Positions 12,138-13,248 of a stretch of 13,248 bases of DNA are shown here, piece by piece (position 1 is the first letter of the stretch; each line of letters opens with the position of its first letter). The notes beneath the pieces were generated by a model that saw only the letters and a list, made by a program, of their open reading frames with translations, searched no databases and was not told the DNA's origin. The DNA comes from VGKU01 sp964388785 (GTDB lineage Bacteria > Patescibacteriota > Patescibacteriia > UBA9934 > GWF2-40-263): the NCBI GenBank assembly GCA_964388785.1, contig CAYMBX010000029.1, forward strand, positions 1 through 13,248, read 5' to 3'. Both the position numbers and the translations under genes were made by a program.

Positions 12138-13016
12138 GAAGACTGGTGCGGTTTCCAGAGTTGTTCCATTAGTTTTCACCAAAATGTCGCCGTCCAAATC
12201 CGTGCGCCAGATGTCCACTCCCCGTCCAAGGAGTCGGATAAGGACGATGGGGTGCGGGTGTCCGTATGCATTTTTTTCTCCCGCGGAGATGATCGCGACT
12301 TCTGGGTTGGTAATCTCAAGCAACTTCCAACCGGTTGATGTCTTGCTGCCATGATGCCCAATCTTCAATACATCAACATCTCCGGCGGAAACGGCAATCT
12401 GCTCTTCTACGGATTCCTCCGCATCTCCTGTAAGCAGAAAAACCGTGTTGCCGTATCGTATACGCATCACGATCGACGTATTGTTGCGATCCTTTTCTTT
12501 TTTGATCGCCGATTCCGTTGGCCAAAGAAAATCGATCGTCATCCCATCAAACTCAATGGCATTTCCCGCACGAACGACTCGATGAGATGCGTGCTCGGCA
12601 TCCATCGCCTCAGTTAATTCCGCAATGACGGGCGTTCCGCCACGTACCCCTGTTTCATAAATGGTCTGGATGTCATACCGGGCGAGAACGGAAACCAAAC
12701 CGGTGATGTGGTCCGCATCCGGATGGGTGACAATTATCGCGTCAATGGTGCGATCCCATGGCCACATCACAGAGGAGAGTTTGGATAAAACAGATTGGTC
12801 GGGACCTCCGTCAATCAACAATTGCTTGCCGTTTGGCGTTTCAAGAAAAATCGCATCACCTTGCCCAACATCGAACACCCACATGCGAAGCGCGGGATCA
12901 TGTATGCGCAGAAACGGAGAAAGCAACGAGATAATAAAAAAGAGACACACAGCGAAAATCGCAAGTCCATACGTCCGTTGTATTTTACGTGCAGGTTTTA
13001 CGCGATGCAGTGACAT
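12126..13016 (-). CDS. comEC: ComEC C-terminal part: membrane helix plus metallo-beta-lactamase domain
   Basis: ComEC is the inner-membrane channel for single-stranded DNA in natural transformation; its C-terminal metallo-beta-lactamase-like domain is thought to degrade the second strand. This 296-residue part has a basic start, one membrane span (18-36), then RMWVFDVGQGDAIFLET (44-60), LLIDGG (66-71), the metal site THPDADHITGL (97-107), FLLTGDAE (193-200), LKIGHHGSKTST (217-228) and SAGEKNAYGHPHP (244-256), all typical of the ComEC domain. The preceding membrane part lies in another frame (12985-13248), overlapping by 32 bases. ATG 13016 falls in that overlap and has no Shine-Dalgarno. The gene is therefore split: by mutation, by sequencing error, by ribosomal frameshift or as two coupled genes. 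Confidence 0.85.
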   Translation of the reverse strand: MSLHRVKPARKIQRTYGLAIFAVCLFFIISLLSPFLRIHDPALRMWVFDVGQGDAIFLETPNGKQLLIDGGPDQSVLSKLSSVMWPWDRTIDAIIVTHPDADHITGLVSVLARYDIQTIYETGVRGGTPVIAELTEAMDAEHASHRVVRAGNAIEFDGMTIDFLWPTESAIKKEKDRNNTSIVMRIRYGNTVFLLTGDAEESVEEQIAVSAGDVDVLKIGHHGSKTSTGWKLLEITNPEVAIISAGEKNAYGHPHPIVLIRLLGRGVDIWRTDLDGDILVKTNGTTLETAPVFLPF

Positions 13017-13248
13017 AACGATCGTAAAAAATCCAACCGATCAGACAGCCGGCAATCAACACGGCAAACAGCCGAGCGTGTACGACCGTTAAGCTGGCAA
13101 GCGGAACCGCGGAGAGAGCCTGTGTCATGCGAAGAAGCACGAAGGAAAGACCGTAAGCAGGAAGAGCGAAAAAAATTCCTCCGAAAAGGGCCATCATCCC
13201 CAAGGCCATCAATAATGGGACGAACGGAAGAACGATGGCATTTGCGAT
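12985..13248 (-). CDS. comEC: ComEC membrane (competence) domain, C-terminal end, cut by window edge
   Basis: The frame is open from the window edge to the stop at 12985 and reads about 87 residues: ANAIVLPFVPLLMALGMMAL, then further helices (GGIFFALPAYGLSFVLLRM, ARLFAVLIAGCLIGWIFY) and the tail DRYVTASRKTCT. The NxxVLPxVPLxM opening is typical of the last part of the ComEC competence domain. In ordinary ComEC this is followed at once by a basic loop, one more helix and the metallo-beta-lactamase domain; here those follow in a different frame from 13016. The start lies outside the window. A TTG at 13212 is not the start because the ComEC similarity continues upstream of it. Confidence 0.75.
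   Translation of the reverse strand: MANAIVLPFVPLLMALGMMALFGGIFFALPAYGLSFVLLRMTQALSAVPLASLTVVHARLFAVLIAGCLIGWIFYDRYVTASRKTCT

Overview
The window looks like a chromosomal segment of a small-genome bacterium using the standard code (TGA, TAA and TAG all end genes). Gene content (murA, DUF1177, a peptidase E, a glutamate-racemase homologue, ndk, a split comEC, an ArsB/NhaD permease with a CBS protein) and mostly Shine-Dalgarno-free starts would fit Candidatus Patescibacteria (CPR), but nothing here proves the lineage. Except for the CBS/permease pair, all genes lie on the minus strand.

Layout. 1-665: the N-terminus of murA and a small four-helix membrane protein. 717-2555: a plus-strand operon (promoter, CBS-pair protein, ArsB/NhaD permease, two-way terminator). 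2558-3657: an alpha/beta hydrolase overlapping (ATGA) a second small membrane protein, a paralogue of the first. 3707-4166: a 112-residue orphan with its own promoter, palindromes and terminator. 4187-4757: about 570 bases without a gene, holding three related structured elements (4187-4290, 4315-4374, 4390-4515) and further hairpins. 4758-7228: the tight operon DUF1177-pepE-racemase. 7268-11585: a run of single-gene units, each with its own terminator: a 625-residue orphan, a 31-residue membrane peptide, an EamA-type exporter and a RelA/SpoT-like protein. 11592-12137: ndk. 12126-13248: comEC, with its membrane part and its metallo-beta-lactamase part in two different frames.

Two styles of gene coexist. 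Ten ordinary genes start without a visible Shine-Dalgarno. Four (the 112-residue and 625-residue orphans, the exporter, the RelA/SpoT-like gene) have strong purine-rich ribosome sites and stop codons buried inside their terminators; three of them also have leader hairpins. The orphans are also visibly richer in G+C. At two junctions the -35 box of the next gene sits in the loop of the previous gene's terminator.

The best candidates for something undescribed are the repeated structured elements at 4187-4515, the RelA/SpoT-like gene with altered active-site residues, the 31-residue peptide unit and the compact terminator-promoter junctions. All readings are by eye; no search or folding program was run.
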